From contig VGYW01000039.1 of NCBI GenBank assembly GCA_016872875.1, positions 1 through 31,553 of the forward strand: a stretch of DNA of 31,553 bases, read 5' to 3'. The notes beneath the pieces are model-generated. The model was not told where the DNA came from. It ran no database searches and was given only the letters and a program-made list of their open reading frames with translations. Numbering within the stretch: position 1 is the stretch's first letter; each line of letters begins with the position of its first letter. Below are positions 22,139 through 30,320 of the stretch, piece after piece. Both the position numbers and the translations under genes were made by a program. Source of the DNA: Planctomycetota bacterium. GTDB lineage: Bacteria; Planctomycetota; PUPC01; DSUN01.

Positions 22139-22174
22139 CAGCGGCTGGCAGGAGAGGCAGGTCAAGGAGATTCG

Positions 22175-23176
22175 ATGGGCCAGAGAGTGCTCGCGTTGTG
22201 GGCAGCCGTGGTGTTGGCAGCGGGGTGCGACACGTCGCAAGCCCCCGCCCCGCCCAAGGCCCAAAGCCCGCCCGCGGCGCCGGCGGCGAAGGCCGCCGTG
22301 CCCGATGTGCCGGAGAAGGACGCGCCGGAATCGGGGATGGAAATCCTCGTCAAGGAGCCGGCCGGCGGGCGAACGCCGGAGGCGAATGCCTATCGGCGCG
22401 ACGCGACGGTGCCCGCCGGCAAGCTCATCGGCGCGTGCAAGTGGGCCGGCGCCAACCCTCGCGGCAAGGCCCCAGCCCCCGAGCCGGTCGCCCTCGACGG
22501 CGCGCAGGCGATCCAGAAGGCGGAGAAGGGCGAGGTGGACTACTATCGCAATCTCGGCCTGAAGCAGGAGACCTATATCGCCGACGCGTATCCCGGCACG
22601 TATCCGCGCGGCGTGGTGCTGGCGCTGCGCGGAATACGCAAGGGGCCGCGCGAGATGCTGCCACGCGCCACGTTCATGGTCCGCGAGGGGGTGCTCAAGC
22701 CGCACATCGAGTTCTGCCCCGTCCACGAGCGGGCGATGTTCGGCACCTACGACTCGTATCCGAGCCACTTGCTCATGAAGGGTGTCGCGTCGGGGCAGGT
22801 GGCGCTCGATGAGCCCCTGAGCGCGTTCGACCGCGACACGATCAAGCCGCTGCCGGGCGGGGGCGTCCACTACACGCGGCGGCCGACGATGCTCCAGTCC
22901 AAAGTGGTCCACGAGACGGGCGTCTGTGAGGTCGGGTGCCGGCGCCACCCGTGGAAGCGGGCCTATGTGGTGTTCGTGGACAATCCCTATGCCCTCGTTT
23001 CGGACGGGCCGAACTTCACGCTGGACAACGTGCCCCTCGGGAAGTGGACGATGGAGGTCTGGCACCCCCGCTTCAAGCCCGTGAAGGCGAGCCCGGACGT
23101 GGAGATTCGGAAGGACGAGACGACCGAGATCGCCGTCGAGTTTCATCCGCCCGAAGTGTTGAAGACCAAGGAGTGA
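22175..23176 (+). CDS. Cupredoxin-like / carboxypeptidase-regulatory-like lipoprotein, 333 aa
   Basis: Lipoprotein signal MGQRVLALWAAVVLAAGC (acceptor C18) followed by a Pro/Ala-rich tether to about residue 60. The C-terminal half has HETGVCEVGCRRHPWKRAYV, then VVFVDNPYALVSDGPNFTLDNVPLGKWTMEVWHPRF. This matches a beta-sandwich often annotated as methylamine-utilisation or cupredoxin-like, whose usual form is C-x-x-HPW-x-x-AYVVV and F-x-I-x-x-VP-x-G-x-Y-x-x-x-x-WH. A metal site using Cys/His is possible. The ATG at 22175 has AAGGAGA upstream. Its stop is followed after 2 nt by exbB, so the two form an operon. Related proteins sit next to ExbB/ExbD genes in Planctomycetota as far as I recall. 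Confidence 0.75.
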   Translation: MGQRVLALWAAVVLAAGCDTSQAPAPPKAQSPPAAPAAKAAVPDVPEKDAPESGMEILVKEPAGGRTPEANAYRRDATVPAGKLIGACKWAGANPRGKAPAPEPVALDGAQAIQKAEKGEVDYYRNLGLKQETYIADAYPGTYPRGVVLALRGIRKGPREMLPRATFMVREGVLKPHIEFCPVHERAMFGTYDSYPSHLLMKGVASGQVALDEPLSAFDRDTIKPLPGGGVHYTRRPTMLQSKVVHETGVCEVGCRRHPWKRAYVVFVDNPYALVSDGPNFTLDNVPLGKWTMEVWHPRFKPVKASPDVEIRKDETTEIAVEFHPPEVLKTKE

Positions 23177-23178
23177 GC

Positions 23179-23778
23179 ATGTATCGGCTGTATCTTGACC
23201 CTTGCGGCATCGCCCTCATTCTCTATTCGGTGGCGGCGTTCGCCCTCATCGTGGAGCGGTTGTGGGCGTGGCGGCGGGCGAAGGCGCGGACGCGCGCGTT
23301 CGCGGCCGACATGGAGGGGCTGCTCGCCAGCCCCGACCGCCAGAAGCTGAAGGAAGCCTTCGAGAAGTCCGACGCGCCGCTCGGCCAAGTGATGAGCTAT
23401 GTGCTGAAGCACGACACCTCTCAAAGCCCCGAGACCACCCTGCTGCTGCTTGACGACGCGCTGGAGGTCGCGGGGGGCCAGTTCAAGCGGCGGCTGCCGC
23501 TGCTGGCGGCCCTTGCGGGCACGGCGCCGTTCCTGGGCCTTCTCGGCACGGTGCTGGGCATCATGAACACCTTCTTCTCCATCGTGCAGAAGGGCTTCGG
23601 CGGCCCAACGGTCATCTCGGCCGGCATCGCCCAGGCCCTCGAGACCACGGCGGTGGGCCTCGTCATTGCCATCCCAGCCTATGTCGCCTACAACCTCTTC
23701 ACGACGGCGGGCGACAACGCGGTCCGCGACCTGCGGACGCAGGCCAACCGCATCTTCGTCGCTCTCGGTGATCTATGA
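23179..23778 (+). CDS. exbB: MotA/TolQ/ExbB proton channel family protein, 199 aa
   Basis: Three membrane segments: residues about 8-27, 108-131 and 150-174. The signature is GTAPFLGLLGTVLGIMNTFF (residues 114-133) and ISAGIAQALETTAVGLVIAI, which form the proton-conducting helices of ExbB/TolQ. A cytoplasmic loop of about 80 residues lies between the first two segments. With ExbD it would use the proton gradient to drive a TonB-like periplasmic transducer. The ATG at 23179 has AAGGAG 5 nt upstream. The stop overlaps the start of the exbD remnant (ATGA), the typical coupled arrangement. The exbB reading frame is complete. Confidence 0.9.
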   Translation: MYRLYLDPCGIALILYSVAAFALIVERLWAWRRAKARTRAFAADMEGLLASPDRQKLKEAFEKSDAPLGQVMSYVLKHDTSQSPETTLLLLDDALEVAGGQFKRRLPLLAALAGTAPFLGLLGTVLGIMNTFFSIVQKGFGGPTVISAGIAQALETTAVGLVIAIPAYVAYNLFTTAGDNAVRDLRTQANRIFVALGDL

Positions 23779-23921
23779 GCCAGCAACTCGAAGAGCCGGA
23801 CGTTACGCCGCTCATCAACGTGAACCTGGTCATCCTGGTGATGACCCTGCTCATGGCCTCGCACGCGGCGCGGCTGCTGCAGAATCAAGGCCGCGATAGC
23901 TCTCATGGTCTCCTCCGATAG
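23775..23921 (+). pseudogene. Truncated ExbD/TolR fragment, 48 aa
   Basis: Begins MSQQLEEPDVTPLINVNLVI and continues LVMTLLMASHAARLL. This is the conserved ExbD start: a short cytoplasmic tail, D-V-T-P-L-I-(N/D)-V, then the single membrane helix. A normal ExbD has about 130-140 residues with a periplasmic domain. Here family-like sequence stops at about residue 35 (23880). The rest (QNQGRDSSHGLLR) is read from sequence that overlaps the 3' end of the convergent DUF4091 gene. I find no remaining ExbD portion elsewhere in the window. It is probably the result of a deletion or rearrangement whose breakpoint lies at about 23875-23905. Confidence 0.7.
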
Positions 23922-26900
23922 AACCCCGGGTCCCCCCAGGTGGCCAGGCAGTACCAGTCGTTGACCAGGTCGTCGCGGCGGGTGACGAGTTTCACTTCCT
24001 TGGCGCCCTCCAGGTTGTCGGCCACGAGGAGGCGCGGGGCGTCGCCGAACTTCATCAGCCCGCTCTGGGTGCGGAGCTTGCCGTCCACGTAGACCTCGAA
24101 GCTCACGACGGCTCCGAGGTTCGCGTAGTTGCGCTTCGGGAGCTTGTCGTAGAAGCCGACCTCTGCGGCGAAGGCGGTGAAGCCCTCGCCCTCGATGGCG
24201 TAGACCGTTTCGTGGTAGGGGGAAGCCCAGAGCGCTCGGTTGAAGGTCTTCTGGCCCATCGTGTACGGGGTCGAGGGAGTGGTCGGGGACTCTTCGCGCC
24301 GCAGGTAGTTCGGCATCGGGTTCTCGCTGATGTGCCACGGCCTGGACAGCCTGTCGCCCTTCGAGAAGCCCGCCTCGACGTGCCCCTTCATGAGCTTCTT
24401 CTGGTCCAGGTCGTTCAGGTAGACGGCCTCTCCTGTGGGGGCCGTCGGCGGCTGGTAGGGGGGGATCACGTAGGTTCGGATCTTGTATTGCTCCTTGACC
24501 GCTCCGCCGGCGGCGGCGAGCGTGATGGCAGGCTCGTAGACGGCGCCCGCCGCACCCTCACCCCTTCCCCCCTCTCCCCTGGGGAGAGAAGCACCCTCAC
24601 CCTGCCCTCTCCCCTGGGGAGAGGGGGGAGGGGTGAGGGCGGTGAGCCGCACGCGAATGGTTGCTCCGGGCGCGATCTCGCCCGAGGCGGGCTCGGCTCG
24701 GAGCCAGGCGCAATCGCTCTCGAGCTTCCACGGCTGCTTCTCGGCGGCGCGGCTGACGAGCATGTACTCCTTGCTGTCGCTCCCGCCCGACGGCACGTTG
24801 AGAACGGGCTCGAGCACGACGCGGATGAGCTTTGGCTGCTCGGCGCCCGAGCCGCCGCCCGTGACGAACTGGAACTCCTGCCGCAGGCGCAACTCGATGG
24901 CCTTCTCGACCTTCGCCGTGACCCTCACGGCATAGGCCGTGCCTGCCGCGGTTGTGGGCGGGATGTCCTCATCCCGCGGCACGCGGCGTGGGGACACGCC
25001 GCCCACAACTATGGTGAGCGTGCCCGAGACCGTCGAGCCATCCTTGAGCGCCCTGCCATCGAGGATGATCCCAAGCTCCTGGTGCCCAGCCACGGTCCCT
25101 TCGGCCTTCTCCGGGGCAATCCAGGAGTCGCTCGATGCGGCCCGCCAGGCGCGCGGCTTGTCGGACCAGTTGCGCAGCTTAAGGCACAGGCGGGTGCGCC
25201 CCAGGGCGGGAACCGAGACCTCCTCGCGGAAGGTCTGGCCGTGCCACACCTGGAGCGCGGCTTCGCCGAAGGCGGTGCGGTCTACGTCGAGGCCGATCTT
25301 CTCGGCCACCTTGGCGGCGGCCTGGTAGAGCCGCCTCGACCGGCCCTGCCAGTCGCCCGCGTAGTCCATCAGATACACGCTGGCGGCCCCGCCGGGGACG
25401 TAGAGCGTCTCGTGGCAATGGCGGTCCAGCACCGTCTGCGCCTCTGCCGCCAGGTCGTCGGGCAACACCTTCCGGTCGAGGGCCTGCTCGAGGAAGATGC
25501 GGGCCTCAGCCTCCTGGACGCCCTCGAGCATGGCCTCGTGGCGGGCGGATGCCTCGGCGCCGTCCTTGCCCGGCCAGAGGGTTTGCACGCAGGAGCGGCC
25601 CACCATGTTCCACTGCCCGCCGCCGAAGCCGTCGCACCAGGTTCCCCCGAAGTAGTCGGCCCCCATCCGCCCGATGCCGTTGAAGCCCGTGTAGATCGCG
25701 CGGTCCACCAGCACGCGATGGGTGAAGGCGGTGCTGGTGCCCTCTACGCAGATGACGGAGCCGAATGCCCGCGGCATCAGGAGGTGGATGAACGGGTTCT
25801 TCCAGCCCTGGAGGCTGGAGTTGCCCAGGTCAACGCCGTAGGCCCGGCTCGCGGCGCGGAAGGTGGCGTCGGGGCCGCGTCCGTGCCCGGCGCAGGCCCA
25901 GTGGACCCCGGGCGCCGCTTCCGCGAGGAGGGCGACAAGACCCTTGTCGGGCACGTCGTCGAAGGCCTGGCCCCAATACATCGAGCCTTCGAGGCCGAGC
26001 GACTTCATGTGATCATAAAGGGACATGGCGAAGGCGCGCCACAGCGGCCCGCGTGTCGCGCCCTGCGCCGGGCCGATCTCGACGCTCTCCACCTGGCCAG
26101 TCGCCTCGTCGGCAATCCGCACCGCGTTGCTGTTGCACGCGCAGCCGTGCATGACGACGAAGCAGACCACCCTGGGCTTCCCCAGGTGCTTCTGCGCCAG
26201 GGCCAGATAGCGGTCCATCACCGAGTAGTCGAAGCTCAGCGTCCCATCCTTCCGCCGCGTCCAACGGATCATCATGTCGTCGCGGTTGCCCAGCTCGGAC
26301 CTCGTTAGCACAGGGATGAGAACCCACTGGTTGCCGAGGCGTGCCAACTGGCGGAACGAGGACTCCATCAACTCGAAGTGGCGGTCGGACCAGAGCTCCA
26401 CCTTGTAGTGCTTGGCGACGCCGTAGGGCGACTGCTCGGATTGGACGAAGGTTCGGAAGTCGCGGGTGTCGGGCACGCGCCAGCCGATGACCTCCGCCTG
26501 GACGGGGATGGTGATCGGCTCGATGCCGTCCGCCTGAATGGTCACGCTCCCGGTATAGAGGCCCACAGCGGCATCCGCGGGGACCCTCAGGTACACCCAT
26601 AAGGGCTGGCAGGAGTCGGCGGGCACCTTCTCCGGCCAAGTGGCGCTGATGTGGTCGAAGAACCGGAAGTCGGCGTATGCCTTCGCCAGGTCCTTTTCCT
26701 CCGGCCTGCCGTCGCGCCGCTTCGGGAGCGGATCGAGGACGCGGTAACGGTGGAGCGCGAGCGCTCCGGTGGACGCATTGATCCTGGGGTTGGTGGGGTT
26801 GTAGCCCACGCTGTCGGAGCGCCCCTCGCCCAGGAGGTCGAGCATCGAGACCGGCTGGCCGTGCATGGCCATGACCTGGAGCGCGCCGGCTGGGAGCTTC

Positions 26901-28150
26901 GCGCCCTTCTCGGAGACCAGGTCGCTGGCGGATGCCTTCAGCCCGGCCAGCTCGCGGTCGGTGCTCAGCCCGATCTGGGCGGAGAAGGTGCCGTTGCGCG
27001 CGCCCACGAAGCGCAGCGTGTCCTTGCCCGTGCTGAGGGGCTTGCTATCGGGCGTCCAGAGGCGACTGTGCATGTCGGCCACCCAGGCCTGCACCGCGGC
27101 GGGACGGGCGGGCGAAGCTCCCGCTGAGCCACCGCGCACCTCGATGCGCACCAGGCCGCAGTGGTCCCACGACAGGTTGGTGTAGCCGCCGTGGACGCCC
27201 CAGCGGCGGGTCTGGCCCGTGGGGATGACCCAGGGGTGGTAGGGGCTGGTGCGGGTCTCGATGGCGAGGACGTTGACGCCCTTCCGCAGGAGGCCGGCGG
27301 GCACTCTGAGCGGCCCGAGCTTTCGGTCGCGCAGGTCTTGAAGCCGCCGCCAGCCCTTCTCATTGAGGTTCTGCTCCATGCAGTTGCGGCGGAAGGCCTC
27401 CTCGCCCTTGCGGCCGGTGCTGTGGGCCTCCTCCCAATCGCAGCGGAGGTCTGCGATGCCGTCGGCGCAGCGCCGCTTCATCTCAGGGTTGGCGGGGAGC
27501 TCGTCGTCCAGGGCCACGTATGCTTCGAGCGGGTAGTCCTCGGCGAGGGTGTCGCCGCTGAGCTCGCCGGCCGGCAGGTGGCCGCGGGCGAACTCCTTGC
27601 CGTTGACGAGGATTCTCGCCCCGCCGCGGTAGCGGACTGTCACGGTCAGGTCGTTTGCCTTGTCAGGCTCGGGCAGCAGGAAGCACGTGCGGTAGAACGC
27701 CGCGCGGAAGAGGAGCGAGTTCATGTCGTAGGCCACGGCGCCGAGGCGGCCGGGGGTGAGGCGGCCCAGGCGCTGGCAGAGCCAGGTGCTGTCGTCGAAG
27801 TCAGCAGCCGCCCAGTCCGCGGGGGGCCAGAGGGCGGGCAGCATCATCGCCCCGCGCTCGTCCACGCCGCACTGGGTGCGGGAGAAGTGGGTGACGGCCA
27901 CGTCGCGCCAGTCGGTCTTCTTCCAATCGAAGCCGCGGCCTTCGAGGAGCTTCTTGGAGTTCCTCTCGATGCGCACCAGGTCGCCCTTGGGGAGTGCCTT
28001 GCCGCCCTCCTCTTTCAGGGCCTTGGCCGACAGCCGCTCCAGCCCGAAGACGAGCCACTGGCGGAAGTAGGCCGACTCGTCGAGCACGAGCTCGGCGCCC
28101 GCCGCCGCGGGCGCCGAGAGCGCGATCAGGACCAGCAGAGCTCTGGGCAT
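23903..28150 (-). CDS. Secreted DUF4091 / GH123-like protein with C-terminal NPCBM-like domain, 1415 aa
   Basis: Signal peptide (MPRALLVLIALSAPAAAGAE). The N-terminal ~330 residues contain a jelly-roll, carbohydrate-binding-like module (LLFRAAFYRTCFLLPEPDKA, GARILVNGKEFARGH). A middle barrel follows: YTGSVTIQADGIEPITIPVQ leads into RDFRTFVQSEQSP and later LEGSMYWGQAFDDVPDKG and GFNGIGRMGADYFGGTWCDG, as in DUF4091/GH123-like glycosidases. The acidic pair expected at the active site reads FDD here, so catalysis is uncertain. The C-terminus resembles an NPCBM domain (FTAFAAEVGFYD, VSFEVYVDGKL, ATWGDPGF). AGGAGG lies 8 nt before the ATG. It follows the transglutaminase-like gene by 18 bp, so they form an operon. 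Three dispersed repeats are translated in frame. Confidence 0.8.
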   Translation of the reverse strand: MPRALLVLIALSAPAAAGAELVLDESAYFRQWLVFGLERLSAKALKEEGGKALPKGDLVRIERNSKKLLEGRGFDWKKTDWRDVAVTHFSRTQCGVDERGAMMLPALWPPADWAAADFDDSTWLCQRLGRLTPGRLGAVAYDMNSLLFRAAFYRTCFLLPEPDKANDLTVTVRYRGGARILVNGKEFARGHLPAGELSGDTLAEDYPLEAYVALDDELPANPEMKRRCADGIADLRCDWEEAHSTGRKGEEAFRRNCMEQNLNEKGWRRLQDLRDRKLGPLRVPAGLLRKGVNVLAIETRTSPYHPWVIPTGQTRRWGVHGGYTNLSWDHCGLVRIEVRGGSAGASPARPAAVQAWVADMHSRLWTPDSKPLSTGKDTLRFVGARNGTFSAQIGLSTDRELAGLKASASDLVSEKGAKLPAGALQVMAMHGQPVSMLDLLGEGRSDSVGYNPTNPRINASTGALALHRYRVLDPLPKRRDGRPEEKDLAKAYADFRFFDHISATWPEKVPADSCQPLWVYLRVPADAAVGLYTGSVTIQADGIEPITIPVQAEVIGWRVPDTRDFRTFVQSEQSPYGVAKHYKVELWSDRHFELMESSFRQLARLGNQWVLIPVLTRSELGNRDDMMIRWTRRKDGTLSFDYSVMDRYLALAQKHLGKPRVVCFVVMHGCACNSNAVRIADEATGQVESVEIGPAQGATRGPLWRAFAMSLYDHMKSLGLEGSMYWGQAFDDVPDKGLVALLAEAAPGVHWACAGHGRGPDATFRAASRAYGVDLGNSSLQGWKNPFIHLLMPRAFGSVICVEGTSTAFTHRVLVDRAIYTGFNGIGRMGADYFGGTWCDGFGGGQWNMVGRSCVQTLWPGKDGAEASARHEAMLEGVQEAEARIFLEQALDRKVLPDDLAAEAQTVLDRHCHETLYVPGGAASVYLMDYAGDWQGRSRRLYQAAAKVAEKIGLDVDRTAFGEAALQVWHGQTFREEVSVPALGRTRLCLKLRNWSDKPRAWRAASSDSWIAPEKAEGTVAGHQELGIILDGRALKDGSTVSGTLTIVVGGVSPRRVPRDEDIPPTTAAGTAYAVRVTAKVEKAIELRLRQEFQFVTGGGSGAEQPKLIRVVLEPVLNVPSGGSDSKEYMLVSRAAEKQPWKLESDCAWLRAEPASGEIAPGATIRVRLTALTPPPSPQGRGQGEGASLPRGEGGRGEGAAGAVYEPAITLAAAGGAVKEQYKIRTYVIPPYQPPTAPTGEAVYLNDLDQKKLMKGHVEAGFSKGDRLSRPWHISENPMPNYLRREESPTTPSTPYTMGQKTFNRALWASPYHETVYAIEGEGFTAFAAEVGFYDKLPKRNYANLGAVVSFEVYVDGKLRTQSGLMKFGDAPRLLVADNLEGAKEVKLVTRRDDLVNDWYCLATWGDPGFYRRRP
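24543..24644. repeat. CCCTCACCCC/CCCCTCTCCC palindrome inside the DUF4091 gene
   Basis: Tandem and inverted copies of CCCTCACC...CCCCTCTCCCCTGGGGAGAG. In the host frame it gives TALTPPPSPQGRGQGEG and then LPRGEGGRGEGA. This sequence breaks an otherwise protein-like beta-sandwich linker. The element has no stop in this frame. Confidence 0.85.
24951..25009. repeat. GTTGTGGGCGG palindrome inside the DUF4091 gene
   Basis: A 59-bp element with terminal arms GTTGTGGGCGG (24951-24961) and CCGCCCACAAC (24999-25009) and internal palindromes around CATCCCGC and GGCGTGGGGACACGCC. It is read in frame as VVGGVSPRRVPRDEDIPPTT on the minus strand. Confidence 0.85.
27101..27130. repeat. GGSAGASPARP-encoding element inside the DUF4091 gene
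   Basis: On the minus strand GGCTCAGCGGGAGCTTCGCC (then CGCCCGTCCC) encodes GSAGASPARP, a peptide unlike the flanking domain. It is short and only weakly palindromic, and I list it because it has the same inserted character as the other in-frame elements. Confidence 0.55.
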
Positions 28151-28168
28151 CCAGCGCCTCCTACGGCT

Positions 28169-30073
28169 TCACTTCGCGTGGCCCGACGGCTTCTCGATGC
28201 GGATGAACACGTTCTCCACGTCGCCATCGCACTCGATTGCGTAGTCGCCGGGCGATTTCATCTGGACGGACTTCTCAAGCGTCTTGCCCCCGCTCTGGTA
28301 GCCGTGGGTGATCGTCACGGCCGGGTCGTGCTTCGCAGCGGGGATGACGTGGAGACAGGCGCGGATGACGTTGACGCCCGGCCTGCCGGTGAACTTGGCA
28401 AACACGACGTCGGCCGGCTTCTCCAGCCGCACGTCGGTGTCGTAGTTGTATCGCCAGTGCTGGACCCAGGTCGGCACGTCGGCCTTGTAGACCTCCGTGA
28501 AGTCCTTCGGCTCGCCGACGGCGTAGGCGATGCGGTTGGCGGTGTTCCTCGCCCCTTGCCCCTGGTGGGTGTTGAAGGTGCCGCCGACGCTGAGCCAGGC
28601 GATCCTGGTGCCCGGCGGCGCGGGGAGCCTCACCACCACGTCGCCGTGAATCCGGTCGAGCCTTCGCTTCGGGTCGTAGTCCTTCGGCATCTCGACCACA
28701 TGCCGCCGCAGGTCGTCGGGGTCGGCGACGTTTGGCAGGATGAGGACGGCTTCGGTGAGGCCGCCGTAGCGGTCGCCGGCGTCGTAGCGCAGATGGTTCG
28801 TGCCCTTCTTCAGTCTCGGCAACGAGATGGGCGCCACCTGCACCCAGGTGTCAATCGCCAACGAGCGAATCGTCGCGCCGCCTTCCCCCGCTGCGATCCG
28901 GAGCAGATAGCCGTAGGTGCCCTTGACCCACTTGGTCAGGTCAATCCGCTTGTCGCCGCCGACATCTGCCCAACTCAGCCCATTGTCGAGTGAGATGGAC
29001 ATCTGGACAACCCCTTGCGCATCGAGGGCGACGACCGAGGCATCCGTGTCGTCGTCCTCCTTCAGAATGTCGTTGACCTTCGGGGCGATGACGAAGGGGG
29101 TGAAGAGGCGGAAGACGGCCTCAGCGCCCCTGCCGGCCAGGCGCAGGCCATCCTTCGTCGGCTTCGCGTCCTTCGAGGAGTAGACGCCGTCGGCGAAGTC
29201 GCTGCTCGCATCGGTGAGGTCGGGCGCATAGTGGAAGAGGCCCTCGCCGTGGTTCCACTTGGTGAACTCGCGGTGGTTGGGCTTCATGCCGATGGGCTTC
29301 TGCATGATCAGGTCGCGGACCCATTTCTCCCTGTTGTACTCGGGGCGGTGGTTCCAGTGGCCGTCCTTCGGCTGCCACCAGCGGGTGAGGCCCTCGCCCG
29401 GGCGGAGCGCGTAGTCGGCGGTGTGGCTGCCCTGGAACCAGCGGTACTGGAAGTCGACTCCGCTCTTCGCGTAGATGTCGGCGACCCGGCCGGCTTCCTT
29501 CGGCGTGCCGTGGTGTGGGAAGAAGGGCTTGATGCGGCCGATGGAGTCGAGCCAGAGCTGCTTGTTGGTCTGGGCCTCCTTGAGGCTGGCGATGATGCCG
29601 TCCGGCTTGAGGATCGCCCCGCGCACGTCAACGTCGAGGTAGTGCCAGGCGCCGCCGTAGAAAATCTCCGTGGCGCAGTGCGCCCAGCCGGAGAGGCCGA
29701 AGCTGCGCCCCGTGGTGAAGCCGCAGCCGTGGTAGATGCCCTCGACGGTCGGCCCGAAAATGCCGCAGTAGCCGCAGTTGTAGACGTTGAGGATTTTCAG
29801 CGGCTCGCGCATCGTGGCGTACTCGGCGAACGGGTCGCGGCCCTCCGTGACCTCGTAGAAGTGGTACAGCCCCGTCTCGTAGTCGCACAGGTATTGCCAG
29901 ATGGCGACGGCGAGGTCGTTGTCCGTCTTGTCCCGCCAGGCGTGGAAGTTGCGGAAGCGGGCCAGGTCGGTCGTGTCGGCGTTGTGCTCGCTGGTCACGC
30001 GGACGCAGAACGCCGGGCCGCCCTCCACTGCCGATGCCAGGGTGAACGCGGCTGCCAGTGCCATGCGGCGCAT
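28169..30073 (-). CDS. Secreted transglutaminase-like protein, 634 aa
   Basis: Signal peptide MRRMALAAAFTLASAVEGGP. Residues about 85-165 carry a transglutaminase-core pattern: Cys in YNCGYCGIFGPTVEGIYHGC, His in GWAHCATEIFYGGAWHYLD and the Asp that follows it. In this superfamily Cys-His-Asp form the catalytic triad of papain-like peptidases and amide transferases. The rest is beta-rich, with SISLDNGLSWADVGGDKRID and LKKGTNHLRYDAGDRYGG resembling carbohydrate- or matrix-binding sandwiches. The ATG at 30073 has GGAGAAGCT upstream; the frame is open to 30157 without a signal peptide there, and an in-frame ATG at 30064 is an alternative. It is the first gene of a two-gene operon with the DUF4091 protein. 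The substrate is unknown. Confidence 0.65.
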   Translation of the reverse strand: MRRMALAAAFTLASAVEGGPAFCVRVTSEHNADTTDLARFRNFHAWRDKTDNDLAVAIWQYLCDYETGLYHFYEVTEGRDPFAEYATMREPLKILNVYNCGYCGIFGPTVEGIYHGCGFTTGRSFGLSGWAHCATEIFYGGAWHYLDVDVRGAILKPDGIIASLKEAQTNKQLWLDSIGRIKPFFPHHGTPKEAGRVADIYAKSGVDFQYRWFQGSHTADYALRPGEGLTRWWQPKDGHWNHRPEYNREKWVRDLIMQKPIGMKPNHREFTKWNHGEGLFHYAPDLTDASSDFADGVYSSKDAKPTKDGLRLAGRGAEAVFRLFTPFVIAPKVNDILKEDDDTDASVVALDAQGVVQMSISLDNGLSWADVGGDKRIDLTKWVKGTYGYLLRIAAGEGGATIRSLAIDTWVQVAPISLPRLKKGTNHLRYDAGDRYGGLTEAVLILPNVADPDDLRRHVVEMPKDYDPKRRLDRIHGDVVVRLPAPPGTRIAWLSVGGTFNTHQGQGARNTANRIAYAVGEPKDFTEVYKADVPTWVQHWRYNYDTDVRLEKPADVVFAKFTGRPGVNVIRACLHVIPAAKHDPAVTITHGYQSGGKTLEKSVQMKSPGDYAIECDGDVENVFIRIEKPSGHAK

Positions 30074-30172
30074 AGCTTCTCCTCTCGGTGTTGCCTCGCT
30101 ACGGACCAACCTGAGCACCTTATGGTACGCGAGTCCCACCCGCTTTTCCAGTGGCAAAGCCTCTTACAGATC

Positions 30173-30201
30173 TTGCGGAGCCGGCCCCCGCGCGCTAAGA
30201 T
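30173..30201 (+). promoter_or_regulatory. Promoter of the unknown lipoprotein gene
   Basis: TTGCGG (30173-30178), a 17-nt spacer and TAAGAT (30196-30201), followed by an inverted repeat in the leader and the GTG start at 30264. Confidence 0.5.
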
Positions 30202-30212
30202 GGCGCATACCG

Positions 30213-30320
30213 TGGGGGAGAAGTGAAAGGGAAAGTGAAAGGGGGGAAGAAGGAGACGCTTCGGTGCGCCGGGTCTTGCTGCCTCTCTTCCCCTTTCCCT
30301 TTCACTTTCCCTCTCACTCC
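30213..30320. repeat. GTGAAAGGGAAAGTGAAAG inverted repeat
   Basis: The left arm (about 30217-30250) is purine-only, GAGAAGTGAAAGGGAAAGTG and onward. The right arm (about 30282-30320) is its pyrimidine-rich complement, CTTCCCCTTTCCCTTTCACT and onward. The loop of about 30-35 nt contains the ribosome-binding site and the GTG start of the lipoprotein gene. The right arm is coding. Confidence 0.8.
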
